Shown here one piece after another: positions 17,430 to 26,205 of a DNA stretch of 64,000 bases. How positions within the stretch are numbered: the first letter of the stretch is position 1; each line of letters opens with the position of its first letter. Origin of the DNA: Aliiroseovarius lamellibrachiae (GTDB taxonomy: Bacteria > Pseudomonadota > Alphaproteobacteria > Rhodobacterales > Rhodobacteraceae); contig NZ_JAHEVJ010000009.1 in assembly GCF_018599245.1 (NCBI RefSeq), forward strand, positions 96,484 to 160,483, given 5' to 3'. The position numbers and the translations under genes were made by a program. The notes beneath the pieces are model-generated. The model was not told the DNA's origin, did not search any database, and was given only the letters and a program-made list of their open reading frames with translations.

Positions 17430-18617
17430 ATGGACCCGATTCCCAATAAACGCCTTACCGGCGCGTTGCGGCGCGAGAGCGTCAAAAAGAACGTTGCAGC
17501 GATCCACGTTTCTGGCAAGTTGTCTTTGCTGCAACGTAAGTTGTCAAACGTGCTGTTGTTAAACGCATATGACACGTTGACCACCCAACCCAGCCACCGG
17601 ATTGATGCACGCACCCTGTGTACGATGATTGGGTATAACTCGAACGATTTTGACACGCTGAAGGCGTCGCTGCGCGGGCTGGCAGAGACTGTTGCAGAAT
17701 GGGATATGCTGGATGCCGCGGGGCGCCAAGAGTGGGGGGTGTCGGCATTGCTGTCATATGCGAAGCTGAAGGGGGGGATCTGTGAATATGCTTATTCTCC
17801 GGCGCTCGCAGAGAAGCTTCATGACCCAAAGGTTTTTGCGCTTATCAACTTGAATATCCAACGCCAATTTACGGGCGGGCATGCTCTTGCGCTGTATGAA
17901 AACTGTTTTCGCTTTATTAATACCGGGTCAACCGGGTGGTGGTCGTTGGAGATTTTTCGCCGCTTAATGGGGGTGGATGACAGCGAATACTATAAGAGCT
18001 TCAAGCATCTTAACGCGAAAATCATCAAGCCCGCAGTGGCCGAAGTGAACAAAGTCAGTGATATTATCGTAACGCCGGAAACGCGGAAAATGGGTCGTTC
18101 GGTCACGGATATTCGGTTTTTGATCGAGCGCAATCCTCAGCTGACAATTCTGGATATGGATGACGGCGAAGGGCTTCGAACCACCAAAACCTATGGGCGC
18201 TTGGTCAAGCTTGGCGTAAGCGACAGGTTGGCGCGCCAGTGGATCGCCCAGCATGGTGATAGCTATGTGTCCGAAAAGGTGGATTTGGTTGAAACTCGCG
18301 ATGGCGTGAAGAGCCCGGTGAAGTATCTGTCGGCTGCGATCTCTGAAGATTATCAACCGGCCGAGGCGGGGCAGGGGGGGCGTGTTATGACGCCCGAGAC
18401 GCGTCGCCGAGCCGCAATGTTGGGGAAGGTGTTGGGCCTTGTTTCCAGCCGCAGCCCCACGCAAAAAGATGCCGACCGGCGTTTGTTTATGGGTCAGCTT
18501 GCGGATCCGGATGCGCGGGATGATTTTGAGCGGCATGGGTGGACCTCTGCATTAAATGCAGAAGCCATATTTGTTTTCTGGAGCGATCTGGAGCCAGAGT
18601 TGTTTGATGGTGTTTAA
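17430..18617 (+). CDS. Rep_3-type plasmid replication initiator (RepB type)
   Basis: 395-residue replication initiation protein. The N-terminal half (KLSLLQRKLSNVLLLNAYDTL..., ARTLCTMIGYNSNDFDTLKASLRGLAETV, about residues 25-95) and the LYENCFRF...EIFRRLMGV segment around 165-190 match the two winged-helix domains of Rep_3 initiators. The C-terminal third is poorly conserved. It should bind the adjacent iterons and open the AT-rich region. In the Rhodobacteraceae plasmid scheme this is the RepB class, usually paired with parAB as here. AGAGG upstream supports the ATG. It ends in a terminator shared with the convergent AraC gene. Confidence 0.85.
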   Translation: MDPIPNKRLTGALRRESVKKNVAAIHVSGKLSLLQRKLSNVLLLNAYDTLTTQPSHRIDARTLCTMIGYNSNDFDTLKASLRGLAETVAEWDMLDAAGRQEWGVSALLSYAKLKGGICEYAYSPALAEKLHDPKVFALINLNIQRQFTGGHALALYENCFRFINTGSTGWWSLEIFRRLMGVDDSEYYKSFKHLNAKIIKPAVAEVNKVSDIIVTPETRKMGRSVTDIRFLIERNPQLTILDMDDGEGLRTTKTYGRLVKLGVSDRLARQWIAQHGDSYVSEKVDLVETRDGVKSPVKYLSAAISEDYQPAEAGQGGRVMTPETRRRAAMLGKVLGLVSSRSPTQKDADRRLFMGQLADPDARDDFERHGWTSALNAEAIFVFWSDLEPELFDGV

Positions 18618-18621
18618 GGGG

Positions 18622-18659
18622 AAATTGGTCTCTATTCCGCGTGTTAGAGACCAGTTTTT
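18622..18659. terminator. bidirectional intrinsic terminator between rep and araC-type gene
   Basis: Arms 18622-18634 and 18645-18657 form a 13-bp stem with one G-T wobble around a 10-nt loop (core TGGTCTCTA / TAGAGACCA). A T run follows on the plus strand and TTT on the minus strand. The plus-strand T run merges with the reverse stop codon of the AraC-family gene. Confidence 0.8.
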
Positions 18660-19647
18660 AGGCAGCGGTACAGGTGTATGACGTTTGACGCAGCATGCAG
18701 GGGGTCTTTTCATAGACCGTTTTAAACCATCGTGTCAGGTTCGATGTTGCCCCAAACCCGGTTGCAATCGAGATTTCGCGCAGCGACATGCTGGTCAGCG
18801 TGATCAATTGATACGCGCGCTCTAACCGCAAATTGCGATACACAGCCAGCGGCGTTTCACCCGTTAGATCCATAAATCGCCGTTGCAGTTGGCGCGATGA
18901 AATGCGGTGGCGATCAGCCAATTCTTCAATGGCGAGAGGTTGCTCCAACTCGCTCATCATTGTCTCTAATGCCGCACAAACCAACCGATCCCCGCCGGAT
19001 TTCTGTCGAATGGCGAGGGCAAATTTGCTTTGCGAACGCTCAACGCCGGTGTCTAAACCAATGTAATCCCGTAAGGCGCCGACCACATATTCGCCATGTT
19101 GGCGGGCGAATTGGTCGAGGATCAGGTTCAGCGCCGCAAAACTGCTGATGGCGCTGTCAATTCGGTCTGATGAGGAGAATTTACGACCATCATTGTCACA
19201 GGTCAGCCCTTCCTCCTCCGCGGCCGCGATGAAGTTGGGATGGATCGCGAGGGGCAGGTCCATGGATTGTCCTGACTGACACACCAGAAAAATGGCGCCA
19301 CCGACCAAGATGCTACGCCTGGACAGCCGCAGAATCTGTTGCGCTCGGGCGCGTTCTTCGCGCGAAAATGACCATCTCGAGCGGATATCCCCCAAAAACA
19401 GGACGCAACGTTCGCGCCAATACAGCGGATCACTGGAATGACTCTCCGGCAGGCTATGGGTTTCGACCACATAACGGGCATCGCCGACGAGCTCATTGGC
19501 GGCGGCGAATATGTCAATAAACATCTGGGCGTTGGCCGAACTGGCGCCTTCAGGAATGATGATATTTACATGCTGTACCAAAATCTGGTCGCGCAGGATG
19601 GGCAATGCAGAGTTGTGGGCCGCAGCGGCGGGAGAAAACTGGTTCAT
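18658..19647 (-). CDS. GlxA-type AraC-family transcriptional regulator
   Basis: 329-residue regulator with an N-terminal DJ-1/PfpI-like (class I amidotransferase-like) domain at about residues 25-210 and a C-terminal double AraC HTH at about 225-325 (LAIEELADRHRISSRQLQRRF...GETPLAVYRNLRLERA...LREISIATGFGATSNLTRWFK). This architecture is known for regulators of quaternary amine and amino-acid catabolism (GbdR, CdhR, GlxA relatives). It lies 58 bp downstream of gcvP on the same strand with a hairpin between, so it probably belongs to or evolved with the glycine operon. AGGAGAC supports the start. Confidence 0.87.
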   Translation of the reverse strand: MNQFSPAAAAHNSALPILRDQILVQHVNIIIPEGASSANAQMFIDIFAAANELVGDARYVVETHSLPESHSSDPLYWRERCVLFLGDIRSRWSFSREERARAQQILRLSRRSILVGGAIFLVCQSGQSMDLPLAIHPNFIAAAEEEGLTCDNDGRKFSSSDRIDSAISSFAALNLILDQFARQHGEYVVGALRDYIGLDTGVERSQSKFALAIRQKSGGDRLVCAALETMMSELEQPLAIEELADRHRISSRQLQRRFMDLTGETPLAVYRNLRLERAYQLITLTSMSLREISIATGFGATSNLTRWFKTVYEKTPCMLRQTSYTCTAA

Positions 19648-19668
19648 GGAATGTCTCCTGCAGGAAGA

Positions 19669-19692
19669 CCCCCGCCAGCGAGCCGGCGGGGG
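19669..19692 (-). promoter_or_regulatory. GC-rich hairpin between gcvP and the AraC-type gene
   Basis: CCCCCGCC / GGCGGGGG with an 8-nt loop follows the gcvP stop. The transcript continues with UCUUCC and no U tract. It may be a leaky terminator or mRNA-end stabiliser that lowers regulator expression. Confidence 0.6.
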
Positions 19693-19705
19693 AGGGGTTT
19701 ATGAT

Positions 19706-22564
19706 TTACTCAGCTGCGTCCTCGTAGTCCTCCATCGGAGGACAGGTGCAGACGAGATTCCGGTCGCCGTAGGCATTGTCGACGCGATTAACCGGAGACC
19801 AATATTTGTCCACGCCCAAGGAACCGGCTGGGAAGCAGGCCTCTTCGCGGGTGTAGGGACGGTCCCAATCACCCACCAGATCGCGCACCGTGTGGGGGGC
19901 GTTCTTAAGTGGGTTGTTTTCGGCGTCAATTTTGCCGTCGATGATGTCCTGCGCCTCTGCACGGATCGACAGCATGGCGTCGCAGAAGCGATCCAGCTCA
20001 TCCTTGGGCTCCGATTCTGTCGGCTCGACCATCAAGGTGCCAGCCACAGGCCAAGACATGGTTGGGGCGTGGAACCCGCTGTCGACCAAGCGCTTGGCAA
20101 TATCGTCCACCGACACATGAGCAGCCTCGTCCAAGGGACGCGTGTCCAAGATGCATTCATGCGCAACACGACCGGTTTTGGACGTGTAAAGCACGGGGAA
20201 AGCATCTTTCAAACGGGCCGCAATATAGTTGGCGTTCAGGATCGCAACTTTGGTTGCTTGGGTCAGGCCAGCGCCCCCCATCAAGAGCACATAAGCCCAA
20301 GATACGGGAAGGATTGAAGGCGAGCCAAAGGGCGCGGCTGATACCGGACCAATTGCTTGGTTCAGCTCTGGGTGACCGGGCAAATGTGCTTCAAGATGCG
20401 CACGTACACCGATCGGACCCATGCCGGGGCCGCCCCCGCCGTGTGGAATGCAAAAGGTTTTGTGCAGGTTCAGGTGGCTGACGTCTCCGCCGATTTTTCC
20501 CGGCTGTGCAAGGCCCACCATCGCGTTCATATTGGCGCCATCGATGTAAACCTGACCGCCGTGATCATGAGTGATCTTGCAAACCTCTTGCACGGTTTCT
20601 TCAAATACGCCGTGGGTCGATGGATAGGTGATCATGCAGGCGGCCAGATTGTCCGAATGCTTCACGGCTTTTTCAGTGAAGTCTGCGATGTCGATGTTGC
20701 CATCCTCATCCGCCTTCACCGGGACCACTTGATACCCAACCATATGCGCCGACGCGGGGTTGGTCCCGTGGGCTGAGGTTGGGATCAGACAGACATTCCG
20801 ATGCCCTTCGCCACGGCTGGCGTGGTAGTTGCTGATCGTCAACAGACCGGCATATTCACCCTGCGCGCCCGAGTTTGGTTGCATTGAAATCGCATCATAG
20901 CCAGTGATTTGACACAGCTTGTCGCTGAGATCGTCAATCATCTCGTAATAACCAGCAGCCTGATCCACAGGAACAAACGGGTGCAGGTTGGCAAATTCTG
21001 GCCATGTGACCGGGATCATCTCAACCGTCGCGTTCAGTTTCATGGTGCAGGACCCAAGCGGGATCATTGCGCGGTCAAGCGCCAGATCGCGGTCTGCAAG
21101 ACGACGCATATAACGGGTCATCTCGGCCTCAGCCCGGTTTTTGTGGAAAATCGGGTGGGTCAGATATTCACTTTCGCGCAGCGCATAATCGGGCAGGCGA
21201 TAGGCGCGGTTTTTCACGCTATCGTCTTTTTTGTCGATGCCAAAGGCGCCCCAAACTGCCTCGATGGTCTCGGCGCGGGTTTGTTCATCCAGCGAGATAC
21301 CGATGTGATCGTCGCCGACTTTGCGCAGGTTCACACCGCGCGCCACAGCCGCTTCCATAACGGTTTTCTGCAGTGGGCCAACCTCGACGGTGATGGTGTC
21401 AAAGAACACCTCTGGCGAGACTTTAAAGCCAGCTTCTTCCAAACCAGCAGCAAGGCGAGAGGTTTTGCGGTGCACCGATTGGGCAATTGCTTTGATGCCG
21501 TCAGGACCATGATAAACAGCATACATAGACGCCATAACCGCCAGCAAAGCCTGTGCGGTGCAGACGTTAGAGTTGGCTTTTTCACGGCGGATGTGCTGTT
21601 CGCGGGTTTGCAGCGCCAAACGGTACGCTTTGTTGCCACGGCTGTCGATCGACACGCCAATAATCCGTCCAGGCATCGAGCGTTTCAGCTTGTCGGTGGT
21701 TGCCATATAAGCGGCGTGTGGACCACCAAAGCCCATCGGAACACCGAAACGCTGGGTCGAACCGATGGCAATATCGGCGCCCATTTCGCCCGGGGATTTC
21801 AACAGGGCCAGCGCCAGAATGTCAGCGGCGACAATGGCAATGCCTTTGTGTTCATGCATCGCGGCGATTTCAGCGGTATAATCACGAACATGGCCGTATG
21901 TGCCGGGGTATTGGAAAATAGCACCAAAATACGCACCGGGCTCCAGCTCGGATGGATCAGCAACCGTAACTTCAACACCCAGCGGCTTTGCGCGGGTTTT
22001 GATCACGGCGATGGTTTGGGCGTGACAGTTTTGGTCGACGAAAAACGACGATGCATTTGACTTTGATTTGCCAGCGCGTTTGGCCATTGCCATTGCTTCG
22101 GCCGCCGCGGTTGCTTCGTCCAGAAGCGAGGCGTTTGAAACGGGCAGGCCGGTGAAATCAGAAACCATGGTTTGGAAGTTCAGAAGGGCTTCCAAACGAC
22201 CTTGGGAAATTTCTGGCTGGTAGGGCGTGTAAGCCGTGTACCACGCCGGATTTTCCAGAATGTTGCGCAGGATCGGCGCAGGTGTGGTGGTGCCGTAGTA
22301 GCCTTGACCAATCAACGAGGTCAGCACTTCGTTTTTCGCGGCGATTTCCTTCATGTGGAAAAGCGCATCGCGTTCGGTCATCGCTTCGCCCCAGTCCAGG
22401 GATTCGTCTTGGCGAATAGCTGGGGGAACAGTGGCATCGATCAATTCGTCGAGTGTTTTGAACCCGATCACCTTGAGCATCTCGGCCATTTCTTGCGGCG
22501 AGGGGCCAATGTGGCGGCGGTTGGCGAAATCATAAGCTTCGTAGTCGGTCAGTTTGAACGCCAT
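19706..22564 (-). CDS. gcvP: glycine dehydrogenase (decarboxylating), P protein
   Basis: 952-residue homodimeric-type GcvP. It is a PLP enzyme that decarboxylates glycine and transfers aminomethyl to the GcvH lipoyl arm. The N-terminal pseudo-catalytic half ([35 protein letters not shown] region) and the C-terminal catalytic half are both complete. The PLP lysine is in [15 protein letters not shown] at Lys702. It is encoded after gcvT and gcvH in one transcript, in the order transporter, usp, gcvT, gcvH, gcvP. The cleavage system yields CO2, ammonia, NADH and methylene-THF. Confidence 0.97.
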   Translation of the reverse strand: MAFKLTDYEAYDFANRRHIGPSPQEMAEMLKVIGFKTLDELIDATVPPAIRQDESLDWGEAMTERDALFHMKEIAAKNEVLTSLIGQGYYGTTTPAPILRNILENPAWYTAYTPYQPEISQGRLEALLNFQTMVSDFTGLPVSNASLLDEATAAAEAMAMAKRAGKSKSNASSFFVDQNCHAQTIAVIKTRAKPLGVEVTVADPSELEPGAYFGAIFQYPGTYGHVRDYTAEIAAMHEHKGIAIVAADILALALLKSPGEMGADIAIGSTQRFGVPMGFGGPHAAYMATTDKLKRSMPGRIIGVSIDSRGNKAYRLALQTREQHIRREKANSNVCTAQALLAVMASMYAVYHGPDGIKAIAQSVHRKTSRLAAGLEEAGFKVSPEVFFDTITVEVGPLQKTVMEAAVARGVNLRKVGDDHIGISLDEQTRAETIEAVWGAFGIDKKDDSVKNRAYRLPDYALRESEYLTHPIFHKNRAEAEMTRYMRRLADRDLALDRAMIPLGSCTMKLNATVEMIPVTWPEFANLHPFVPVDQAAGYYEMIDDLSDKLCQITGYDAISMQPNSGAQGEYAGLLTISNYHASRGEGHRNVCLIPTSAHGTNPASAHMVGYQVVPVKADEDGNIDIADFTEKAVKHSDNLAACMITYPSTHGVFEETVQEVCKITHDHGGQVYIDGANMNAMVGLAQPGKIGGDVSHLNLHKTFCIPHGGGGPGMGPIGVRAHLEAHLPGHPELNQAIGPVSAAPFGSPSILPVSWAYVLLMGGAGLTQATKVAILNANYIAARLKDAFPVLYTSKTGRVAHECILDTRPLDEAAHVSVDDIAKRLVDSGFHAPTMSWPVAGTLMVEPTESEPKDELDRFCDAMLSIRAEAQDIIDGKIDAENNPLKNAPHTVRDLVGDWDRPYTREEACFPAGSLGVDKYWSPVNRVDNAYGDRNLVCTCPPMEDYEDAAE

Positions 22565-22638
22565 GTTCAGATCCTTTTGCGGGGGGCACCGTCCCGCCGG
22601 GGCAGGGGCCGCCGACGGGAGTTAAGTTAGGGGGTCGA

Positions 22639-23004
22639 TTAGCCGATGAACGCTTTGTACGCGTCAAGATCCATCAGATCCTCAAGCTGTGAGGGGTTCG
22701 ACAATTTGACCTTGTAGATCCAGGCGTCGGCCTCGGGGCTTTCGTTCAGCGAGCCGGGAGCACCTTCGAGTGTGTCATTGGCTTCAACCACAACACCATC
22801 AACCGGGGCGTAAATCTCCGATGCGGCTTTTACCGACTCGATCACACCAATCTCATCGCCTTTTTCAAATTCATCGTCTGCTTCTTTTTGCTCGATGAAA
22901 ACCACTTCACCCAGCTGGTCTGCCGCGTGTTGTGTGATGCCGACGGTGGCGATGTCGCCCTCGACGGTGATCCATTCATGCTCTTCGGAATAATAGGTGG
23001 TCAT
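22639..23004 (-). CDS. gcvH: glycine cleavage system H protein
   Basis: 121-residue lipoyl carrier shuttling between P, T and L proteins. The lipoylation site is Lys59 in ESVKAASEIYAPVDG. The N-terminal YYSEEHEWI and VGITQHAADQLGEVVFIE are typical. Length is normal. It lies 17 bp after gcvT and 74 bp before gcvP. No lpd (L protein) is nearby; it is presumably supplied by a general dihydrolipoamide dehydrogenase elsewhere. Confidence 0.97.
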   Translation of the reverse strand: MTTYYSEEHEWITVEGDIATVGITQHAADQLGEVVFIEQKEADDEFEKGDEIGVIESVKAASEIYAPVDGVVVEANDTLEGAPGSLNESPEADAWIYKVKLSNPSQLEDLMDLDAYKAFIG

Positions 23005-23021
23005 GATGACATTCCTTACGT

Positions 23022-24119
23022 TTAGCGTTTGTAGTTTTGTTTGACGAAGGGCAGGGCAACAATCTCTGCTGGTTGTGCCTTGCCGCGAATGATCAGGTTC
23101 ACTTGCTCGCCCGGTTCCCCGTGGCCCTTGGCAACGTAGCCCATTGCGACGGGGCCGCCAACCGTTGGGCCAAAGCCGCCGGATGTGATCTCGCCGATGG
23201 TGTTGCCCTCAGCGCATTGAATTTCAACATGCGCACGGGCCGGGGCGCGGCCAACGGGCTTGATGCCAACCAGTTTCTTGGCGGCGCCTTCGGCGATTTC
23301 ACGTTGGATGCGGGCCGCCCCAGGGAAACCGCCATCTTCGCGGCGGCGTTTCTGAATGGCCCAGATCAGTGACCCTTCGATCGGCGAGGTTGTGTCGTCG
23401 ATGTCGTTGCCATAAAGGCAAAGACCGGCCTCAAGTCGCAGACTGTCGCGGGCGCCAAGGCCAGCGGCTTCGCAATCTTCATGGGCCAGAAACGCGCGGG
23501 CAATCTCTTCGGCGTTGGCCTCGGGGATCGAAATTTCGTAGCCGTCTTCGCCGGTGTAGCCCAGACGCGAAATGCGGCATTCGACACCGTTGATATCCGC
23601 CAGTGTGGTTTCCATGAATTTCAATTCACGCGCGGCAGGGCAAAGGGTGCCAACGACGTTTTCGGCGGCGGGCCCTTGAACGGCAACCAACGCGCGGTCG
23701 AAAATCTCGGTGACTTCGACGCCGTCCAGGTTGGCCGCCATATGCGGGATGTCCTGATGGCGCATCGAGGCGTTGACGACGACAAAGAAATGGTCGCCTG
23801 CGTTTGAGACAATCAGGTCATCCATGATGCCGCCGGCGTCATTTGTGAAGAACCCGTAACGTGCCTTGCCCTCTTTCAGAGCGGCAAATGCCTGGGGGCA
23901 CAACGCTTCGAGTTTTTCGCCCACATTGTCGCCCTTGAGGATCACCTGACCCATGTGGCTGACATCAAAAAGCGCGGCCTTTTCGCGGCATTGCTTATGC
24001 TCGCCCATAATCCCCAGCGGGTATTGAACGGGCATGTCCCAGCCAGCAAAATCAACAATTTTTCCGCCAAGTTCGACGTGCAGATCATAAAGCGGGGTGC
24101 GTTTGGGGGCATCGGTCAT
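23022..24119 (-). CDS. gcvT: aminomethyltransferase, glycine cleavage T protein
   Basis: 365-residue T protein transferring the methylene group from the H-protein aminomethyl arm to tetrahydrofolate and releasing ammonia. Family motifs include LHVELGGKIVDFAGWDMPVQY near the start, DVSHMGQ, the GYTGEDGYEI motif, and the C-terminal GEITSGGFGPTVGGPVAMGYV. The length is normal. The gene follows the UspA-like gene by 20 bp on the same strand, so the operon joins glycine uptake and glycine breakdown. Confidence 0.96.
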   Translation of the reverse strand: MTDAPKRTPLYDLHVELGGKIVDFAGWDMPVQYPLGIMGEHKQCREKAALFDVSHMGQVILKGDNVGEKLEALCPQAFAALKEGKARYGFFTNDAGGIMDDLIVSNAGDHFFVVVNASMRHQDIPHMAANLDGVEVTEIFDRALVAVQGPAAENVVGTLCPAARELKFMETTLADINGVECRISRLGYTGEDGYEISIPEANAEEIARAFLAHEDCEAAGLGARDSLRLEAGLCLYGNDIDDTTSPIEGSLIWAIQKRRREDGGFPGAARIQREIAEGAAKKLVGIKPVGRAPARAHVEIQCAEGNTIGEITSGGFGPTVGGPVAMGYVAKGHGEPGEQVNLIIRGKAQPAEIVALPFVKQNYKR

Positions 24120-24139
24120 TAGATTGCCTTTCTCTTAGA

Positions 24140-24553
24140 TTAGTCGCGGACCACGGTGACAGTGCAATGTGCATTGCGCACCACACGGGCCAGATTTGGG
24201 CCAATTTCATAATTGGGGAATTCGCCTTTGTTTGAGGCGATAATAATCAAGTCAACGCCGCTTTTGTGGGCCAATTTCAAAATTTCGCGATACACGCTGC
24301 CCTCTGGGATATGCACCGTCACATCGGCGGCTCCGCCAGCGGCCAAAATCGCGTTGACCTTGCCGCGCACATATTCTTTTGCGCCCGACCCGTAGCCTTC
24401 AGGCAGGTTCGGCAATTTGATGATTTCAGGAACAACTTCAACAACGTGAAGCTCGGCGCCGTAAAACTTGGCCTGTTCCAATGCATATGGAAGCGCCTTC
24501 TTCCACGAGCGGTCATCGGTGTGGTCAATCGTCAGCAGGATTTTTTTAGCCAT
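24140..24553 (-). CDS. universal stress protein (UspA family)
   Basis: 137-residue single-domain Usp with the alpha/beta fold: an MAKKILLTIDHTDDRSWKKALPYAL-type start, then VDLIIIASNKGEFPNYEIGPNLARVVRNAHCTVTVVRD at the end. The usual ATP-binding signature G-x2-G-x9-G-(S/T) is altered here (SNKGEFPNYEIGPNLARVV), so nucleotide binding is uncertain. It sits between the glycine symporter and gcvT on one strand. Such Usp genes often accompany transporters and may modulate them. Confidence 0.85.
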   Translation of the reverse strand: MAKKILLTIDHTDDRSWKKALPYALEQAKFYGAELHVVEVVPEIIKLPNLPEGYGSGAKEYVRGKVNAILAAGGAADVTVHIPEGSVYREILKLAHKSGVDLIIIASNKGEFPNYEIGPNLARVVRNAHCTVTVVRD

Positions 24554-24581
24554 CTGACATCTCCGGTAAAATAAGAGGGAA

Positions 24582-24602
24582 GGGGGCCGGGTGCCGGCCC
24601 CC
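24582..24602 (-). promoter_or_regulatory. strong hairpin between the glycine symporter and usp genes
   Basis: GGGGGCCGG / CCGGCCCCC with a 3-nt loop, perfect 9-bp stem, directly after the symporter stop. The mRNA continues with a pyrimidine-rich UUCCCUCUUAUUUU tract. It is a likely partial terminator, setting different levels for transporter and downstream gcv genes. Confidence 0.65.
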
Positions 24603-24610
24603 AGGTTTGT

Positions 24611-25969
24611 TTATTCGGCTGCTTGTGCCGCGCTGCGTTTGGCAAAGTATTCTTTGGTCAGTTTCCCAACAATTGGGCTGAGCAGTGCCAAAGCGATCAG
24701 GTTCGGGATCGCCATCATTGCGTTCAGCGTATCCGCCAGCAACCAGATGAAGCCCAGATCAGCGGTGGCGCCAAAGTAAATCGCCACGATCCACAGGATC
24801 CGGTACGGCATCAACGCTTTTGCACCGAAGAAGAAGCCGACGCATTTCTCGCCATAAAACGACCAGCCAAGAATGGTGGTGAAGGCAAAGATCGACAGCG
24901 AGATGGCGATCAGCGACCCGCCAATACCGGGCAAGGATGTTTCAAACGCCAGCGAAGTCAAGGCCGCACCACTTTCGCCAGATGTCCACGCGCCGGACGA
25001 GATGATGGCAAGGCCGGTAATCGAACATACGATGATCGTGTCGATAAAGGTGCCCAGCATCGCAACCAGGCCTTGATTTACAGGGCTGTCATTTGAGGCT
25101 GCTGCGTGTGCAATCGGCGCAGACCCCAGACCCGCTTCGTTTGAGAACACGCCGCGTGCCACACCAAAACGGATTGCTGCCATGACCGCCGCACCTGCAA
25201 ATCCACCGGTCGCAGCCGACGGGGTGAAAGCATAGGTGAAGACCATAGAGATCGCGTTGCCAATCTCGCTTGCGTTGATCAACAGAACCAACAGGCCCGC
25301 GAGGATATAGCTGACGGCCATAAAGGGCACCAGTTTACCGGCAACAGCGCCAATGCGCGAAATGCCACCCAAGATTACTGCGGCGGTCAGAACCATCAAG
25401 ATCACGCCGGTCACAGAGGTGTTGATGCCAAAGTTGCTGTCGAGCACCTGTGCCACGCCATTGGCCTGAACCCCGTTCCCGATGCCGAATGCTGCGATTG
25501 CTCCAAACAGGGCAAAGGCGGGCGCCAGCCAGTACCACTTGGGTCCAAGACCGTTTTTGATGTAATACATCGGACCGCCAACATAGTTGCCCAGCTCGTC
25601 TGTTTCACGGTATTTCACCGCCAAAACGGCCTCGGCATATTTGGTGGCCATCCCCACAAGGGCGGTCATCCACATCCAGAAAAGCGCGCCGGGGCCACCA
25701 AGGAAGACAGCCGTTGCAACGCCTGCGATGTTCCCGGTGCCGATGGTGGCGGACAGCGATGTCATCAACGCGTTGAACGGGCTGATTTGCCCTTCGCCTT
25801 GGTTTTCGCGACCTTCAAACAACAACTTAAAGCCTGTGCCGACCCGCAGGATTGGCATGAATTTCAAAAAGACCTGCAAAAACAGGCCCACTCCCAAAAT
25901 AAGGATGAGCATTGGCCATCCCCAAACGACGCCATTAATGGCCCCTACGATATTGTTAAGCGCTTCCAT
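24611..25969 (-). CDS. AGCS-family sodium:alanine/glycine symporter
   Basis: 452-residue membrane protein with about ten to eleven hydrophobic helices. It matches the alanine/glycine:cation symporter family through NALMTSLSATIGTGNIAGVATA near residue 65, GPGALFWMWMTALVGMATKYAEA, and FSNEAGLGSAPIAHAA near 280. It is the first gene of the glycine catabolic operon, so glycine is the likely main substrate and D/L-alanine is possible. GGAGG precedes the ATG. Its 5' leader holds a hairpin and the shared control region with the divergent XRE-cupin gene. Confidence 0.92.
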   Translation of the reverse strand: MEALNNIVGAINGVVWGWPMLILILGVGLFLQVFLKFMPILRVGTGFKLLFEGRENQGEGQISPFNALMTSLSATIGTGNIAGVATAVFLGGPGALFWMWMTALVGMATKYAEAVLAVKYRETDELGNYVGGPMYYIKNGLGPKWYWLAPAFALFGAIAAFGIGNGVQANGVAQVLDSNFGINTSVTGVILMVLTAAVILGGISRIGAVAGKLVPFMAVSYILAGLLVLLINASEIGNAISMVFTYAFTPSAATGGFAGAAVMAAIRFGVARGVFSNEAGLGSAPIAHAAASNDSPVNQGLVAMLGTFIDTIIVCSITGLAIISSGAWTSGESGAALTSLAFETSLPGIGGSLIAISLSIFAFTTILGWSFYGEKCVGFFFGAKALMPYRILWIVAIYFGATADLGFIWLLADTLNAMMAIPNLIALALLSPIVGKLTKEYFAKRSAAQAAE

Positions 25970-25997
25970 GGTTTCCTCCCCACGCGTTCTTCACCTC

Positions 25998-26027
25998 TGC
26001 GCCAAACAAGACTTGCCATTTGGCGCA
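25998..26027 (-). promoter_or_regulatory. leader hairpin upstream of the glycine symporter gene
   Basis: Perfect 9-bp inverted repeat TGCGCCAAA / TTTGGCGCA with a 12-nt loop, 29 bp upstream of the start codon. It could be an RNA element or a protein operator. It does not show the two-aptamer layout of a glycine riboswitch. Confidence 0.5.
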
Positions 26028-26081
26028 ATATTATCTGTGTGCCTGTCGCAATCGGGTCCAAGAGCGGCGTCTTGCCGTTAC

Positions 26082-26189
26082 GTTATAAGGCACAATTCCC
26101 TTATAGGAAACAAATCCACTATAGGCAACATTTGTCTATATATAGGGATTTTGACATATGTAGGAAGCGTGGATAAGCTATAAGAAAAC
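26082..26189. promoter_or_regulatory. repeated TATAGG/TATAAG motifs in the divergent control region
   Basis: Cores at 26084 (TATAAG), 26102 (TATAGG), 26120 (TATAGG), 26141 (TATAGG) and 26179 (TATAAG), most followed by C/A-rich bases (e.g. TTATAGGAAAC, CTATAGGCAAC). The first three are exactly 18 bp apart. They lie between the XRE-cupin gene and the symporter operon, so they are candidate operators for that regulator. Confidence 0.5.
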
Positions 26190-26205
26190 AGGGAGAAACG
26201 CGGTG

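Noticed and set aside
20909..22060. Long open frame (383 codons) on the plus strand
   Set aside because: It lies entirely antisense to gcvP, has no ribosome site or family motif, and is a by-product of the codon bias of gcvP.
25970..26205. Glycine riboswitch expected before the glycine operon
   Set aside because: I saw a hairpin and repeated motifs but no pair of aptamer-like cores; not supported by reading alone.
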